In this document: piece by piece, positions 61,431 through 64,000 of the stretch | Position numbering within the stretch: the stretch's first letter is position 1 | How the letters are laid out: every line of letters begins with the position of its first letter | Assembly (NCBI GenBank): GCA_008711295.1 | Contig: VUYV01000625.1 | Coordinates: 210,960-274,959 of the forward strand | Origin: Anarhynchus alexandrinus | Taxonomy: Eukaryota > Chordata > Aves > Charadriiformes > Charadriidae | DNA: 64,000 bases | Direction of reading: 5' to 3' | Program-made: the position numbers and the translations under genes | The notes under the pieces: generated by a model | The model's input: only the letters and a program-made list of their open reading frames with translations | The model's database searches: none | Told to the model about the DNA's origin: nothing

Positions 61431-63239
61431 TCCTCCCCCAGCGTTCTTATTTCTGGGGAAATTGTGAGATTTTTAGACTTTTTTTGTTTCTCTGAACTGG
61501 GATATTTAAAACCTCACAAATTGTTGTGGGAGGGCATCCCATCCGGCTTGCTATCCACCTTCTCCAATGCAGCTGCTTGTATTAAAGTGATTTTTATTTT
61601 ATTTTGTGATGGAGCTACAAGCATTTTTCAGGCATCCCAAAGGGAGAGTCTCTGGCTCTGCAGAGGGACTGGGGCGCAGCCTGTCCCTGCAGCTCTCGTC
61701 TGCCCAGCACCGTCTGTTGGGTTCCTGGCAAGTTTTGTATCTCCCCATATGAAAGGAAAGAGTGTGAGCAGTGTGCTGCGATTTGTGCTGTGGCTAAGTG
61801 ACAAACACACTGTGTTTGCTAAACTAACACCCTGGGAAAGCATGAAATGATTACTTTAAATGCACCATGGCTAAAAGGAGCCAGTTGTATGTACAAGTTG
61901 GGAGCCGGGGTTCTTGTCTAAACATACGGAATATAAGGTAAATAGGACTATGCAGCAGGGGATGTCTTAAAAGCCTCACCAAGCAAATACTGCTCACTGG
62001 TCCAGAGCTACAGACAACGGGAATGTCATCTGGCTAAATTGGCTGGAGCAAAAGCCTGTGCATATGTGACATTTGCACTTACCAGACATCTTACAGTCAG
62101 GTGAAGGAACTGGAGTGGAGAGAGCAGGAGGGCCCAAAGCTGCAATCTTCATCCTCTTTAACTCTGCACTGGAGTGACAATGCACCTTTCCATCTCCTTT
62201 CTTAAATGGAAAGGATTAATATAAGATCTGCTGCGTGGGGTGTGATGGGAGAGAGGCTGTGCTGTCTCCCCCAGCATCCCAAGTCTGTTGGCATGTTCCC
62301 GGCTGATGTGAAGAGCGTTCATTGCTACTCTTTTAGCTTTGCTGTCTTTGCCTTGTCCATCAGATAACAAGTCGCATCACCATAGGTGAGTGGTGATTCC
62401 TGACTTCCATGTGTTACAGTACTGGCTTCTTGGTTGGGGTATGTTGTTTCTCCTTTTGAGGTGATGTGGGACAGTTTTATTGCACCTCTTGGAGTCTCTT
62501 CATTAGGAACTAGAGTTTGCACTTCAGCCATCTTCAAATCGTGTAGGTGCCAGTTTGGATTTTAGCCTTGTGCAAAGGCTGTAGAGTTCAGCTTTTGCCT
62601 TCTAGGGACGTTCATGAAGTGAAAGAGTAAAGGTGCGTTCCCTCTGAGTCCATGTAAACTTGCAGAAAGATTCTAGTATCAGCAAGTACAATGGGTTTAC
62701 AAGTTTCAAAGTCATAAGCTTCAGGGAAATAGATAGAAATTAATGTATAGTAATGATAAAATGATCTTCTTAGTGCCAAGGGTGCTCCTAGAGGTCCCCA
62801 CAAGAAGGCAGTGTGGGTAAGATGCTGTCTGCATGCAGAGTTTGGGGACTGACGTATGGTGAGGTGTAATGTTCCTATAAACAACAAATATGGTTGCTGG
62901 CAATATTTGTTTTATCTTGGCCATTGATCTATTTCTGAAACACGGAGCATTTTTAAAATTCCCATCAGGCTGATTTGCCCCAAAAAAGGCTCCTGTAGGA
63001 TAGCCAGTAACTGGACCTGTGTCCTTTCCCTGTTCTCTAATAGCAAAGCCCTTTCTTCTTCATTTCTCTGTTGGTGTTGTCAGAAATGCCAAATATGAAA
63101 AGGTTTTGATGTAACAAACATTTTAAGCAGGATATTTAAAAACAAAACAATGGCAACCAATGACAAAAAAACCAACCCACAGGCAAATCTGAAGGATTTT
63201 TAAGATGTTTTGCCTTGCTCAGGTGGGTCCAATTATGCC
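61431..63239. other. Non-coding stretch, nothing recognised
   Basis: A chance frame of 128 codons (61464-61850, plus) shows no domain. No repeats or splice pairs stand out. Confidence 0.5.
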
Positions 63240-63470
63240 GGGAGAATGAATGGATACAAATAAAGAAGATCTGAGATGGAAAAATCAAAATATGTAATTT
63301 CTAGGAGAGATACAGAGCTAACTAGGAGCTACTATATATAGATTATATTCAATGCAATAATTCTGATGATTAATTGTGAAGCCACTTTCTTTTAATTTGC
63401 CTAATGCTTCTAACAGCTCACTTTGGTAAACTTGTGTTGTTGAAATACTTCTTGCATCTTAATGTGTCTC
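63240..63470. promoter_or_regulatory. Weak CNE-like AT-rich segment
   Basis: It contains GCAATAATTCTGATGATTAATTGTG (homeodomain-like TGATTAAT), TTTAATTTGCC and TCAAAATATGTAATTTC in repeat-free AT-rich sequence. The TATATATA stretch near 63330 is simple sequence. The evidence is compositional only. Confidence 0.2.
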
Positions 63471-63982
63471 TCAGTACCTGGTCTGCTTTCTAAAATGCAT
63501 CTTGCAGGTATTCTTATTTTGGGTACCCATGTAACTTGTGCCTTGGCAGCCATTCACTTCATTTGAATGCTTCTCTGGCTGAACATTTGCTCTTTGAAGT
63601 AGAATATAGGTGATGCTGTGTTCCACTGATGCATTTTTGTGTGCTTCAAAATCACCTTGAGCTGAGAGGGTGAAAGTGTCTCTTATATGAGTAGCCTGTG
63701 TTCTCCTGAGCAGTTCCTTTGATGAATAGGATGTAAAGCTTGTTCAAAGAACTTATAACCCTTTCCCCTCTTTGCTGGTTTTCCCTAATAGTTGACATTG
63801 CTTTCATTTCTGCTTTTTGTTCTAAATATGTAAAATGGACTTTTAAAAATTATTGTTGTGGGCACCTACCACAAGAATGTGGGATTGGGCTGTGTTTGAA
63901 CAGAAAGGTGGAGTTCCCTCTTTCTTCAGTGTGCCATTCTCCCTTTCAGCCTCACAAGCCCCATGTCCAGGCCCTACATATT
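63471..63982. other. Non-coding stretch, nothing recognised
   Basis: AT-rich unique sequence up to the terminal A run. Confidence 0.5.
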
Positions 63983-64000
63983 AAAAAAAAAAAAAAAAAA
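63983..64000. repeat. A homopolymer (at least 18) cut by the window end
   Basis: At least 18 A follow CCTACATATT and run to the last base. The full length is unknown. It may be another homopolymer like those at 24749 and 37478, in the opposite orientation. No AATAAA precedes it closely. Confidence 0.9.

Noticed and set aside
1..64000. CRISPR arrays, prophage or insertion sequences, bacterial operons
   Set aside because: No spaced direct-repeat arrays, no long adjacent coding frames and no ribosome-binding sites. The composition is vertebrate.

Overview
The window looks like vertebrate nuclear DNA and most probably comes from a bird. It has no operons or ribosome-binding sites, moderate GC with CpG depletion, many homopolymer T tracts, and splice-like signals scattered through unstructured sequence. 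Mammalian SINE and L1 repeats are absent. The only clearly recognisable mobile elements are two old, decayed 3' ends of CR1 LINEs of the general sauropsid type (about 36.9-37.15 kb and 39.1-39.48 kb). Few, degraded CR1 copies fit a bird better than a turtle or crocodile, where I would expect more and fresher copies. The species cannot be named from the sequence.

I recognise no protein-coding gene. The long open frames (up to 189 codons) have biased composition, match no family I know, and are about what 64 kb should give by chance. The window is best read as the inside of one or more large introns, or as an intergenic desert.

Layout. 0-16.9 kb is mostly unique sequence with weak splice-bounded candidate exons, including an unusual cluster at 11.76-13.35 kb. 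16.9-17.8 kb is AT-rich, motif-dense sequence that looks like a conserved noncoding element (CNE). 20.5-21.1 kb holds a local direct duplication, with a candidate exon at the end of the first copy. 21.9-26.3 kb has three more CNE-like islands (21.9, 23.4 and 25.9 kb) separated by ordinary sequence. 31.4-36.3 kb has several plus-strand candidate exons, a 40-bp perfect alternating purine-pyrimidine tract and a G-quadruplex motif. 36.9-42 kb is the repeat-bearing part: two CR1 tails and a TGACC-rich, internally repetitive block. 43.5-54 kb has small tandem and inverted repeats and the strongest CNE-like island (53.1-53.6 kb, with POU, SOX and homeodomain-like sites). 54-64 kb is mostly unique, with a degenerate AAAATGTT-rich stretch near 61.2 kb.

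If there is a working unit here, it is most likely a set of distal regulatory elements for a gene outside the window, possibly with a low-expressed plus-strand noncoding transcript. That is inference from sequence texture only. Alignment to other birds and RNA-seq would be decisive. Two single N bases, each directly after a run of more than 20 T, mark places where the assembly could not resolve a homopolymer.
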